From Planctomycetota bacterium (lineage in GTDB: Bacteria > Planctomycetota > Phycisphaerae > UBA1845), in NCBI GenBank assembly GCA_022566435.1, contig JADFIX010000088.1, positions 1 through 9,172 on the forward strand: 9,172 bases of DNA, in the 5' to 3' direction. Of the stretch, positions 1 to 7,096 are shown one piece after another. The notes beneath the pieces are model-generated. The model worked only from the letters and a program-made list of their open reading frames with translations. It did not search any database and was not told the DNA's origin. The number at the start of each line of letters is the position of its first letter. The stretch's first letter is position 1. A program made the position numbers and the translations under genes.

Positions 1-6
1 ACGGCT

Positions 7-204
7 ATGCTGAACGACCTTGAACAATGTGTGGAACTGACCGTAGAGTCGTTGTTTGACGACCTGGAGGAGGCGCCACCGGCGGTCTCATCGCTCAGCG
101 CTGCCCACGAGGCCATCGAGTTAGGCTATGCGACCATCCGCGCCCTGCCATGGATTTTCGGCATCATCGCCTTGTTGGTGATTGTTTCGTTGCTGACGAC
201 GTAG
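7..204 (+). CDS. small protein with a C-terminal membrane anchor (possibly the end of a longer gene)
   Basis: The reading frame is open from the window edge to a TAG stop, so this may be the last 65 residues of a longer protein. No ribosome site can be judged because only six bases precede the ATG. Residues 1-45 are acidic and soluble-looking, with clusters such as ESLFDDLEEAPP. Residues about 47-63 form a single hydrophobic helix (WIFGIIALLVIVSLL), followed directly by the C-terminus. This is the layout of a tail-anchored membrane protein, with no basic residues after the helix. I recognise no family. No other gene lies close enough to suggest an operon. It could be a short orphan ORF, but the hydrophobic segment sits well in frame and the acidic part is unlike random translation. 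Confidence 0.45.
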   Translation: MLNDLEQCVELTVESLFDDLEEAPPAVSSLSAAHEAIELGYATIRALPWIFGIIALLVIVSLLTT

Positions 205-831
205 CACGCGATGGGTCCGATCTTATCGCGCCGCCCGGGCGGTGGGCCATCTCCTGCGCTGCGGTGGCGAAAGTGATTCTGGCATGCGCGCGTCGCTGCT
301 GAGGAGGGAGCGCCCGGTCTGCGGCATCCAATTCCGTCCACCAGATTTGAAAGGAACTGGCCGACTCGTCCCCATGCAGCCAGCTCATTGCAGTCCACAT
401 ATCTATGGAAGCGTACGCCAGACGTGCGCAACCCGTTAAAGCTACACTGTTTCGTGGGCCTAGGTTATGTAAGATTCACGGAAAAAGAAGACGTAAAGCT
501 CTATTTTTTTCTTGAACCGAGGCGCGGAAAACCGTAGACTCGCACATTATGGGGCGTCGGCGAACGCCCGCATTCCCTCGGGAAGGCTCGGCCCGAAGCG
601 CGCGCTCAACGGCGACAGGACACGACATCGTGGCGGGAAAGCAAGCAAGTACGGCTCGGTGCTGTATCAAGGTGGCGGCACTTCGTGTATCGCTGGTTGG
701 TCTTCTACGTGGTGCCCGCCCGAGCTTCCCGGTTTGCCGGTCCTTGGCAGGATCGCCAAACGCCGGTGCGGGGCTTCCAGCGCAAGTAGTTTCGCCAGTT
801 CAGTCTTGGACCCTGCTTCAGTCGCGAGCCC
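205..831. other. gap without a convincing gene
   Basis: Several overlapping ORFs cross this stretch, but their translations are rich in Arg, Ser, Ala and Pro, lack domains and overlap each other, as expected of chance ORFs in GC-rich DNA. A perfect 12-bp palindrome (CCGCCCGGGCGG, 231-242) lies 27 bp after the preceding stop but has no T-run. Positions about 440-515 are noticeably more AT-rich, ending in a run of seven T (505-511), and could hold a promoter, although no clear -35/-10 pair is visible. The stretch from about 600 may be decayed sequence of the IPTL-CTERM gene that follows, because the frame of that remnant meets a TAG at 787-789. Confidence 0.5.
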
Positions 832-1128
832 GTGCACCTCCGATTCAGCTCGCCGTACCGAGATGGAATCTGGTGGGCAGTTCTCGCGGTATTCTCGGAA
901 CCGTCCCCGGCATCGAGTGAGTGCGAGGACTGTCAGGCCAATGGTGTGGCGGATCTAGTGGACATCGCGCTTGGCACGAGTTTTGACCTCAACGAGAATA
1001 GTATCCCGGACGAATGTGAAGAACCAGTCCCCACGGTTTCCGTATGGGGCCTGATGGTCATGTCGCTGGTGTTGATGATGGCGGGCACCATTTTGTTCAG
1101 GCGGCGATGTCGGCATACGGCGGCGTGA
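832..1128 (+). pseudogene. C-terminal remnant of an IPTL-CTERM secreted protein
   Basis: Only the part from about 919 onward looks like protein. It has a short calcium-site-like stretch (CEDCQANGVADLVD, then DLNENSIPDECEE), of the NGxxDxCD/NGIPDECE kind frequent in secreted planctomycete proteins. The last 33 residues are a complete IPTL-CTERM tail: VPTVSVWG, a hydrophobic helix, then RRRCRH. In this family (TIGR04174) the tail is recognised by an exosortase (XrtH type), cut, and used to place the protein at the cell surface. The nominal GTG start at 832 has no ribosome site, no signal peptide follows it, and the frame is closed by TAG at 787. I therefore read it as the surviving 3' end of a larger gene. 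It is the first of three such tails in the window. Confidence 0.7.
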
Positions 1129-1129
1129 G
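1039..1129 (+). repeat. IPTL-CTERM DNA cassette, copy 1 (diverged)
   Basis: A 91-bp block ending one base past the TGA stop. It aligns without gaps to copies 2 and 3; by hand count about 70 of 91 positions match copy 2. Similarity continues past the stop: GATTGTCGATTGCGG-like sequence at about 1139-1154 matches the 30 bp after copy 2. Confidence 0.75.
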
Positions 1130-1325
1130 TCGATAGCGAATTGTCGATTGCGGAACGGGGTTTGATGGACAACACGCTACTAGTACCAGTCGACGCCTGC
1201 AACCGAAAGCGTTCGTTTCCGTCGTCAATAGATGGGTGAATTGCTGCGCGTGGTTTTGCTCGCGAGGTGAAGGAGTCGTCGACGGTACTCGCCCAACACA
1301 CAACTGATTCGGTGGGAGCCAAGAA

Positions 1326-2237
1326 ATGAACACGACACGAGTGCATTGCAGTTTTCATGTGATCCTTTGCGTAGCGGCAGTAGCGATGTTGGGAGGTACG
1401 CTCGTTGATGCCGCCAGGGCGTCGGATGTGCTTGGGCCCGAGGATGATTGGTGGTTCACCCTCGATGACGGGGAAACACACGACGATTTCTCGGATGAAC
1501 CGATTCCGGCAGACTTCTTTGGCCCGGGTTCCGATCCGTTCGGCGGGGTCATCACGTACTGGCACGGTCCCTCCAGCGCGCGGAAGGACACGGTGATCCG
1601 GCGGCTGGGCGCGGCCACCCTTCCGTTCCCGCCGGAGAGCAGCGATACGATAAACATACGCCTGATCGACGTGCAACTCCACAGCCGACAGGCAATACGC
1701 GTAACTTACAACGGCGGTGCCACGGAGAAGTTCTTTGACGTCATGGTGACGCCGTCATCCAGTCCCCAGCCGGAGGGGACGATGACCATTACCCACTCAT
1801 CCGAAGAAGGCGGGACATACGATGCAACCCTTCCCGTTCTGCCTCGGTTGACTTTCACGCAAACAGACGATCCCGGAACCCAATTCATCCTGGACTTCGG
1901 GGAGGTGGCCCGAGACCCCCTCCTTCTGGCGGGCGCAAATCACCCGTGGTGTCACGCACCGGTTCCCGACGATGGAAGCGATCCGCTGCCCCCGGGGAAC
2001 ACGTTCTACGGGGGATACCTGGACTGCGGCATAAAGGTGTCGGTCCGATTGAGCGGCCCCGATTCAGCAGTGCTCTGCGGCCTCCGCGACGCGTGGACTC
2101 ACGCGACTTCTAACGCCACAACCATCGTAGAACCGATCCCCACGGTTTCGGATTGGGGCCTGATCGTCATGACGGTGTTGGCCTTGACGGCGGGGACGAT
2201 TTTGTATGGGCAGCGACGTCGGCCTGCGGCGGCGTGA
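1326..2237 (+). CDS. secreted IPTL-CTERM protein, function unknown
   Basis: A 303-residue secreted protein. The ATG is preceded by GGGAGCC about 10 bases upstream, a fair ribosome site. Residues 1-32 form a signal peptide: basic start, hydrophobic core HVILCVAAVAML, and a likely cut after ARA. The body (33-270) is acidic near its start (DDGETHDDFSDE) and beta-rich, with no enzymatic motif I recognise. A WHGP segment near residue 78 and three Cys in the last 100 body residues are the notable points. Residues 271-303 are the sorting tail: IPTVSDWG, a hydrophobic helix, then GQRRRP. Known of the family: such tails are cleaved by exosortase H in the inner membrane. No exosortase is present here, so it must be encoded elsewhere. 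The gene is co-directional with the next one, 309 bp away, which argues for separate transcription. Confidence 0.88.
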   Translation: MNTTRVHCSFHVILCVAAVAMLGGTLVDAARASDVLGPEDDWWFTLDDGETHDDFSDEPIPADFFGPGSDPFGGVITYWHGPSSARKDTVIRRLGAATLPFPPESSDTINIRLIDVQLHSRQAIRVTYNGGATEKFFDVMVTPSSSPQPEGTMTITHSSEEGGTYDATLPVLPRLTFTQTDDPGTQFILDFGEVARDPLLLAGANHPWCHAPVPDDGSDPLPPGNTFYGGYLDCGIKVSVRLSGPDSAVLCGLRDAWTHATSNATTIVEPIPTVSDWGLIVMTVLALTAGTILYGQRRRPAAA

Positions 2238-2238
2238 G
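2148..2238 (+). repeat. IPTL-CTERM DNA cassette, copy 2
   Basis: A 91-bp block covering the sorting helix, the Arg tail and the stop of the 1326 gene. By hand count it differs from copy 3 at only 5 of 91 positions. The protein bodies upstream are not recognisably similar, so identity is confined to this 3' cassette. Confidence 0.85.
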
Positions 2239-2306
2239 GCGATCGCGGATTGTCGATTGCCGTTTCCGCAGGAAGCGCCAGTGCAGTCGGGCTCGCGGTG
2301 CGGCGC

Positions 2307-2342
2307 AGTCATACACCTGGGCATGGGCCACAAGACGGCCCG
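2307..2342 (+). repeat. downstream repeat with hairpin, copy A
   Basis: The 13-base word AGTCATACACCTG (2307-2319) is followed by the hairpin GGGCC (2325-2329) / GGCCC (2337-2341), 70 bp after the stop of the 1326 gene. The same arrangement follows the 2547 gene. There is no T-run, so it is not a standard terminator. Confidence 0.65.
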
Positions 2343-2454
2343 CACCGTGAAATCCTACACGGTGACCCATCTCCTGCCGACGTGGGGGATAAGAATGTGC
2401 CAAATGGCGGGCGCTGCTGGCAAATAACAGTTCTGCAGCGGCGAATCCTGTCGC

Positions 2455-2506
2455 CCAGGTCCTAAACGACCTGGACCATCCGACCTTAGGTGGACTAAGC
2501 GGTCGG
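2455..2506 (+). promoter_or_regulatory. two tandem hairpins in the leader of the 2547 gene
   Basis: The first hairpin is CCAGGTC (2455-2461) / GACCTGG (2468-2474), a perfect 7-bp stem with a 6-base loop. The second is CCGACC (2480-2485) / GGTCGG (2501-2506), with an inner TTAG/CTAA stem (2486-2489 / 2495-2498), a two-base bulge and a GGTGGA-containing loop. They end 40 bp before the start codon. No T-run follows, so termination is unlikely. If transcription starts upstream, both would lie in the 5' untranslated RNA and could affect its stability or translation. No known riboswitch class is recognised. Confidence 0.45.
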
Positions 2507-2546
2507 CAGATCCATTCTACAGAACTTTACTAATGGAGAATACCCT

Positions 2547-3881
2547 ATGCATGCAAACATGGTCAGACGAACAAGTCGTTTCGTCCGGAGCCGTACGCCG
2601 CCGAATGAGCGACGATTCCAGTTGAATGTGGCAGCGATGCTGCTTGTTTTGTGCGTTGCGGTGCCAAGTCTAAGCGCAAACAGGGGCGCCGCAATCGGTT
2701 CATGTAGCCTGCCAAATGGAACATGTAACGTCGTGACGGCGGCGGAATGTGATTCGCAGGGTGGGCAGTTCTGCGGCGATGATCTCGACTGTTGGGGCGA
2801 CGACGATGAAAATGGAGTCGATGACTCGTGCGAAGGTGCGTTAAACCCTTCCTGTTTCGTTGAAACGAGCTTCGACGGGAACGCGAACGGGAGCGAGGAC
2901 ATCGAGGCATCGGTCGTGGTACAGGAAATCGCCTCCCCTCATTCGTTCGTTCTTCGATCGGTTGACGTGCACCTTTCGGCGGACACTTCCTGCCGTGTCA
3001 CGGTTTCCATTCAAGATGGTCCCGGTGAAATGGGCCTTGTGCTATCGGATGCAACTATGACGATAGAGGGAGGAGACGCCCGGTGGTATACCTACGACAT
3101 TGCGGATGTCAACATCGGAGCGGGCGAAACGTATTACGTGCGCGCATCATCGACGAACTCATGTGGGGCCAGATGGACGCGATACCGGGACTCCGCGTCG
3201 AATCCAAATACAAGCGGGACGGCGGTTGTTGATGGACAGCCTCAGGATGATATGGACATGCTCTACGGCGCCAAGGCCAAATGTTTGCCTCGCTGGAAAA
3301 CGATGTGTCAATCGAAGAGACAATCTTTTAATCAGGGTTCGTTTCCGGTCTTTGCATCCACTGCTCCCATTGGGCCCGATACCGTCTTGCAGTTCTCTGC
3401 GGAACTTCCCGCCGCGATTGAGGTTGAACGGATCCCATTCGCGGCTACCTTCGATTTGTTGAGCGCTGACATCACCATCAGTATCGCTCATGCTGTGGAC
3501 GGATACTCCCAGTTTACTGTTGAGGGCGTCCACTGGCAGTTTGAAAGTGTTGTTTTTGCGGGCCAACTCCTCGGCGTATCGAATCTCCAGCTCGTGGGCA
3601 GCGGCTCAGGGGCGATCGAGTGGTCGACGGGAAACGTACTTTTTCGGACGACGCTCTCGTGGTCCGCCGCCGATTTTGAACCTATCTCCATGCTCGCGCA
3701 CGGCTCCGGCAAGATAATCTCCTCCACGCAGATACAGATTCTCGATGACGCAGCGTCTTGTCAATTGGTGACGGAAATCATTCCAACAGTGTCGGAATGG
3801 GGCCTGATCGTCATGACGGTGCTGGGGTTGACGGCGGGGACGATTTTGTATGGGCGGCGACGTCGGCCTGCGGCGGCGTGA
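2547..3881 (+). CDS. secreted IPTL-CTERM protein with a Cys-rich segment, function unknown
   Basis: A 444-residue secreted protein. The ATG is preceded by GGAG ten bases upstream, which supports this start. It gives a long basic N-terminus (residues 1-26, many Arg) before the hydrophobic core LNVAAMLLVLCVAVP and a likely cut after SLSA (residue 44). Residues 51-82 form a Cys-rich segment (GSCSLPNGTC...AECDSQGGQFCGD..DC; Cys 53, 60, 68, 76, 82), a pattern I associate with secreted planctomycete and myxobacterial proteins. An Asp-rich calcium-site-like stretch (DDDENGVDDSCEG) follows. Residues about 105-220 look like a beta-sandwich: they contain VSIQDGPGEMG and YYVRASSTN, as in carbohydrate-binding-like or choice-of-anchor domains. 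Residues about 260-400 are a second beta-rich region. Residues 412-444 are the IPTL-CTERM tail (IPTVSEWG, helix, GRRRRP). Catalytic residues are not evident; a surface adhesion or binding role is inference. Confidence 0.9.
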   Translation: MHANMVRRTSRFVRSRTPPNERRFQLNVAAMLLVLCVAVPSLSANRGAAIGSCSLPNGTCNVVTAAECDSQGGQFCGDDLDCWGDDDENGVDDSCEGALNPSCFVETSFDGNANGSEDIEASVVVQEIASPHSFVLRSVDVHLSADTSCRVTVSIQDGPGEMGLVLSDATMTIEGGDARWYTYDIADVNIGAGETYYVRASSTNSCGARWTRYRDSASNPNTSGTAVVDGQPQDDMDMLYGAKAKCLPRWKTMCQSKRQSFNQGSFPVFASTAPIGPDTVLQFSAELPAAIEVERIPFAATFDLLSADITISIAHAVDGYSQFTVEGVHWQFESVVFAGQLLGVSNLQLVGSGSGAIEWSTGNVLFRTTLSWSAADFEPISMLAHGSGKIISSTQIQILDDAASCQLVTEIIPTVSEWGLIVMTVLGLTAGTILYGRRRRPAAA

Positions 3882-3882
3882 G
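3792..3882 (+). repeat. IPTL-CTERM DNA cassette, copy 3
   Basis: A 91-bp block covering the sorting tail and stop of the 2547 gene. It is nearly identical to copy 2 at the DNA level (five differences by hand count) and has the same length as copy 1. Synonymous positions are conserved too, which points to recent duplication or gene conversion rather than protein selection alone. Confidence 0.85.
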
Positions 3883-3918
3883 TCGCGTTTAGAGTCTCCC
3901 GGCGCCGGGATGCAGAGT

Positions 3919-3953
3919 AGTCATACACCTGATGCATGCGCCAAACATGGCGC
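3919..3953 (+). repeat. downstream repeat with hairpin, copy B
   Basis: It contains the same 13-base word as copy A (3919-3931), then the hairpin GCGCCA (3938-3943) / TGGCGC (3948-3953), 38 bp after the stop of the 2547 gene. Relative to copy A the second pair of the stem has changed from G-C to C-G on both arms, so pairing is kept. Confidence 0.65.
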
Positions 3954-4188
3954 GCAGACGCGCACGGAAAACGCACCGGTCTCGACCCTCGGTGATCGTT
4001 CGCGCGTGATGATCGCGAACGATGGCCGCCCCGGCTTCGGCTCCATACACGGTGCAGGTCAGTGATCCGGCTTCCCGTGATGACATCGGCGTAATCCGGA
4101 CCGCTGCGGCGCTGTATATCCGTCGGCATTCCGCGGCCACGCAGGAGGCAAAGGAGTGCCCGGCAGCACGTGGCACGCAGTGTCACCG
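3954..4188. other. intergenic stretch between converging genes
   Basis: I see no convincing gene here. It contains a perfect 10-bp inverted repeat, ATCGTTCGCG (3995-4004) / CGCGAACGAT (4014-4023), with a 9-base spacer. There is no T-run, so it may be an operator-like site or a weak terminator for the plus-strand gene. Confidence 0.45.
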
Positions 4189-4224
4189 AAAAAAAAACGC
4201 CGGCGGTTTCGCAACCGCCGGCGT
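4189..4224 (-). terminator. rho-independent terminator of the minus-strand repeat protein
   Basis: A perfect 12-bp GC-rich stem (4197-4208 / 4213-4224) with a 4-base loop is followed, on the minus strand, by nine T (complement of the A-run 4189-4197). It lies about 63 bp beyond the TGA stop of the minus-strand gene at 4287. Confidence 0.92.
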
Positions 4225-4286
4225 GTTCGAATTCTATGGGATTGGCGTCACGGGCAGACAGCCACAGTCGGCCCAAGTCGACTCCG

Positions 4287-5812
4287 TCAGTCGTCCGTGC
4301 GAACCCGAGACAGTTGCTCGAATCCATTGATCAGCAGCGCGAACGGATCGCCGATCGGAATCACAAACAGATGGGCGTCGACCAATTCGGTGGTCGCCGG
4401 GAGCGGACCGGGCCCGTCATGGTCCACTTCGGCCTCCACGTTGAAGACCTGCTCCATCACCAAATTGATCATGGCCAATGCCTGGAAAATTCCGACTTCC
4501 GTGTCCTCGTTGATGGCCTGCGTGCCGTTGAAGAACTCCGACGGCAGGAAGGTCGTCAGCAGATTGATTGCCGAGTTGGGGCGGCCGAAACGGAACGCGT
4601 TCAACCGAGGTAGAAAACGACGCGGCACGAGCGCTTCACCGTCGTTCGTTTTTGGTGTCGATGAATCGAACGCGACCTCATCCATCGTAAAACCGCCACC
4701 GCTCGCACGCCGGTAGTAGCGGGTGATATCCGTCGCCCGCCAGTCGTTCGCGTCAAAGAGGAGCGGTCGCCAGTCGGACGTGAACTCGCCCTCATCTTCG
4801 ATGCCGTTCCCGTTGGCGTCGTCGAAGTAAGAATTACCCCGGGAATCGAAATTGCGGTTGGGCACTTCCGTCCCGAACACGAAGGCGAAGAATTCCTGCC
4901 GAATGGCCAACCCGATGACCTGATCCGGCGAAACGAGAACCGGCGAGTAGTCAAAGAAAACCTCGCCGCCATCCACGACCACGCCCGTATCGCCCGGTTC
5001 TTCCGGAACCAGTTGGAGCGTGGGTGGGTCGTCGATGGGAGGAACGACGTTCGGATCGTTGTCATCCGGGTCGACGTCCGAGAAAAAGCCGTCGCCGTCG
5101 GCGTCGATGATGTCGAGCCCGTCAAGGCCGCCAAGGGGGTTCTCGGGAGTCACGTTTGGGTCGTTGTCATCCGGGTCGATGCCTTCGGGAAAGCCGTCGC
5201 CGTCGAGGTCGATGAAGTCGAATCCACCGAGTAGATCGCCAGGGTCAGGAAAGACCGTCGGATCGTTGTCATCCGGGTCGATGCCCGCCGGGAAAGCCGT
5301 CGCCGTCGTTGTCGATGAATTCAAAGCCGTCCGTCGGCTCCTCGTAAATCAACTCGGGAATGTCGATGAACCGGTCCGCCGTCAGGTCATGAACGGTAGG
5401 CATGAAATTCAGATCGATGTCGTACAGCCCAAACAGGCCCTGGCTCTCCGTCTCTTCCACGAACATGAGATAGTACCGGCCGTTTGGATTGTAGGTGAAT
5501 GTGTCGTCCGCAATGTTAAAGTCGACGCGTACCCGGTATCGAAACCGCTACGCACGGTAAGAGGGATCAACGCCTCGAACAGCTCTTCCAGATTAGCCAG
5601 CGAGAGATTCTCAATGTCGTCCAGCGTCAGCGATCGATCGATCCCCGTCTCGTTGAACAGGTGAGTGAATGCGTCAACCAGACGCGCAACAATGGCCGTC
5701 GGCGAAATGTCGAGGTCATGCACGTCTATACCCTCTTCTTCCAGCAACTGACGCAGCTTGGCAACGACAAGTGTCGTAAGCGGATCGGCATCAGCGCCGC
5801 GGCCCAGAGCTT
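4287..5812 (-). pseudogene. secreted-type calcium-binding repeat protein, broken by two frameshifts
   Basis: Read from 5812 leftward, the coding signal passes through three segments. From 5812 to about 5545 the frame gives DADPLTTLVVAKLRQLLEEEG through FEALIPLTVRSG. A -1 shift near 5542-5548 leads into RVRVDFNIADDTFTYNPNG through FEFIDNDGDGFP. A +1 shift near 5284-5292 then leads into the last 340 residues. The third segment has three 34-35-residue repeats of the type IDxDGDGFPxGIDPDDNDPxV, resembling thrombospondin type 3 calcium-binding repeats, and later a DANGNGIEDEGE site. The rest is beta-rich with no recognised enzyme motif. The second shift is visible by comparing repeats: GATGCCCGCCGGG here has one base more than its neighbour GATGCCTTCGGG. 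The 5' end is missing because an in-frame TAA lies at 5811-5813 and no signal peptide is seen. The terminator downstream shows it was once an expressed gene. Confidence 0.75.
5040..5330 (-). repeat. three tandem DGDG/DPDDNDP repeats
   Basis: The word TCGTTGTCATCC (plus strand) recurs at 5056, 5161 and 5263, with periods of 105 and 102 bp. Each unit encodes an acidic FxxIDxDGDG...DPDDNDPxV segment likely to bind calcium. The units are similar at the DNA level, which can favour slippage, and the unit at 5263-5330 carries a one-base insertion. Confidence 0.8.
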
Positions 5813-6136
5813 ACAGAGCGGATCGCTGATACTCGTCAACTGTTTGATGGCTTGTGGGTGCCGCCCGTGAGACGCTAGGAGCACGCCTAGTCGCACCCGT
5901 GCACAATCCCGGAGAATCAATGTCGCTAGCGAGTCGATACAAGACTCGATCGCGGCCAGAGGGCCTCTCGTCATGAGCGGTCTGGGAATCGCCTCAAGGG
6001 ATGAGATCGTTGGGCGATGCGGCTGGCCACATACTCCTCCACCTCGGATTTTGTGTGCCGATCCCTGCGCCATGGAGATATCAATACGTGCCTATAGGAG
6101 GAAAGCCGGTCCTCGAGGGCAGGCATAGGGCGCCCC
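5813..6136. other. boundary stretch without an assignable gene
   Basis: The minus strand has an open frame here (6073 down to 5726) whose middle part, containing IDSLATLILRDCARVRLGVLL and QAIKQLTSISDPLCKL, looks somewhat protein-like. It could be upstream sequence of the broken repeat protein in a third frame. A second minus frame contains SEVEEYVASRIAQR. Neither could be tied to a family. A boundary between the minus-strand gene and the methyltransferase remnants must fall in this stretch. Confidence 0.35.
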
Positions 6137-6490
6137 GTGCAGACGATGTACACGCTGGGCGGAAGGCTGAAGGCAAGAAGCGGAGCGACGCCGATGCCGG
6201 CGCGGCCTCTTGATTCCCGTTGCTGGACGATCGGCACCAGCCGTGTGCGAGGAGCGCATTACGCGGTGTTCCCCGAGCGCCTGTGCGAGCGGCCCATCCT
6301 GGCCGGGTGCCCGAAGCAGGGCCTCGTCCTGGACCCCTTTGCGGGGACGGGGACCACCGCAGTGGTGGCCAAGCGGCTCGGACGCCGGTTCATAGGGATC
6401 GAGATTAAGCGGGAGTACGTCCGACTGGCCAGGAAACGCCTGCGGAGCGCGCATGCAGCCACGGGGGTGCGTCAGCGTGCGGCCGCCTGA
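6137..6490 (+). pseudogene. C-terminal half of a beta-class DNA methyltransferase
   Basis: Residues about 30-105 match the C-terminal end of site-specific DNA methyltransferases (N4-cytosine or N6-adenine). The segment reads CWTIGTSRVRGAHYAVFPERL, then ILAGCPKQGLVLDPFAGTGTT (66-74, the FxGxG motif that binds S-adenosylmethionine), then VVAKRLGRRFIGIEIKREYVRLA. In beta-class enzymes the DPPY catalytic motif comes before this part. No DPPY is found upstream, so the N-terminal catalytic half is absent. The first 28 residues of the ORF show no family match and probably lie beyond the breakpoint. It runs into, and overlaps by 38 bp, the start of a separate methyltransferase N-terminal half. It is not expected to be active. 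Confidence 0.85.
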
Positions 6491-6860
6491 CTTCCAACTC
6501 GATGATGTTCGGCTGTACCTGGGCGATTGCCTTGATGTAATGCGCGCGATGCCGGCCGCCAGCATCGATACATTTATCACCGACCCGCCGTATGGCCTAG
6601 CGTTCATGGGAAAGGAATGGGACCGGTTGTGGGATCGGCGTGCCGGGCAGCGGTCGTTCACGCACGGTGATCTGGGTCCGACGCAGAAATAGCCAACGTT
6701 TCCAACGGGAAAAGCATGTCAGGGATGGCACACGGCCTGGGCCCGCGAATCGCTTCGCCAAGCTCGGGGCATTCCTGCTCGCGTTCGGCGGCACCCGCAC
6801 CTTCCAACGGCTCGCCTGCGCCATCGAGGACGCAGGCTGGGAGATCCGCGACTGGCTGAG
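6453..6860 (+). pseudogene. N-terminal half of a second DNA methyltransferase, nonsense and frameshift mutated
   Basis: From ATG 6453 the frame gives VRLYLGDCLDVMRAMPAASID, then TDPPYGLAFMGKEWD. DPPY (residues 44-47) is the catalytic motif IV of amino-methyltransferases, and the GKEWD extension is typical of phage and mobile-element enzymes. The frame is stopped by TAG at 6690-6692 but continues beyond it with family-like sequence (GKACQGWHTAWARES). Near 6755 it shifts by +1 into GAFLLAFGGTRTFQRLACAIEDAGWEIRD, again a clear match to the same family. After about 6858 the resemblance ends, and no FxGxG half follows. The gene therefore has one nonsense codon, at least one frameshift and a missing C-terminal half. 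Confidence 0.85.
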
Positions 6861-7064
6861 GTCTGCTCGTGGGGGGAATTCCTTGGAGATTCGGAAACGC
6901 AAAATGAAAACGAACACGGCGAATGGGACACACGAGAAGACGATGATCCCATCTACACCTGCCGCGAATGTGGTGAGCACGTGTTGGTGTTCACGTACAC
7001 GTGCACGTACCGGATCGCCGCCAGATCACCGGTTCCATGGCACGGTTCGCATTTCGTGAACTGA
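6858..7064 (+). pseudogene. short CxxC-containing C-terminal tail, origin unclear
   Basis: Immediately after the methyltransferase signal ends, the original frame (that of the 6453 start) becomes protein-like again: GEFLGDSETQNENEHGEWD, then EDDDPIYTCRECGEHVLV, ending in a TGA at 7062-7064. The CRECGEH stretch resembles half of a small zinc-binding knuckle, with only one CxxC visible. It may be the tail of a different gene fused here by a deletion, or a diverged methyltransferase C-terminus reached by a second, compensating frameshift. It has no start codon or ribosome site of its own. Confidence 0.4.
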
Positions 7065-7096
7065 ACGCTTAACTATCTTGCCGCCAAGTCTCCATC

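Noticed and set aside
231..242. Palindrome CCGCCCGGGCGG as a terminator of the first ORF
   Set aside because: It has no loop and no T-run, and such palindromes are common by chance in GC-rich DNA.
480..515. AT-rich stretch with an A-run and a T-run as a terminator
   Set aside because: The arms do not pair into a stable stem, and no gene end lies close by.
512..958. Plus-strand ORFs of 123-148 residues before the IPTL-CTERM remnant
   Set aside because: The two overlap in different frames, have low-complexity Ser/Arg/Ala composition, and neither leads into the sorting tail.
933..1682. A 249-residue minus-strand ORF opposite the first two IPTL-CTERM regions
   Set aside because: Its translation is Arg/His-rich with no domain. 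It spans a remnant and the start of a gene with signal peptide and ribosome site on the other strand.
5284..5292. Programmed +1 frameshifting at the CCC codon of the repeat gene
   Set aside because: A second, opposite shift and a lost 5' end in the same gene favour decay or sequencing error.
5040..5330. CRISPR-like periodicity of about 105 bp
   Set aside because: The repeats encode acidic protein units in frame, and the spacing fits 34-35 residues; there are no constant repeats with unique spacers.
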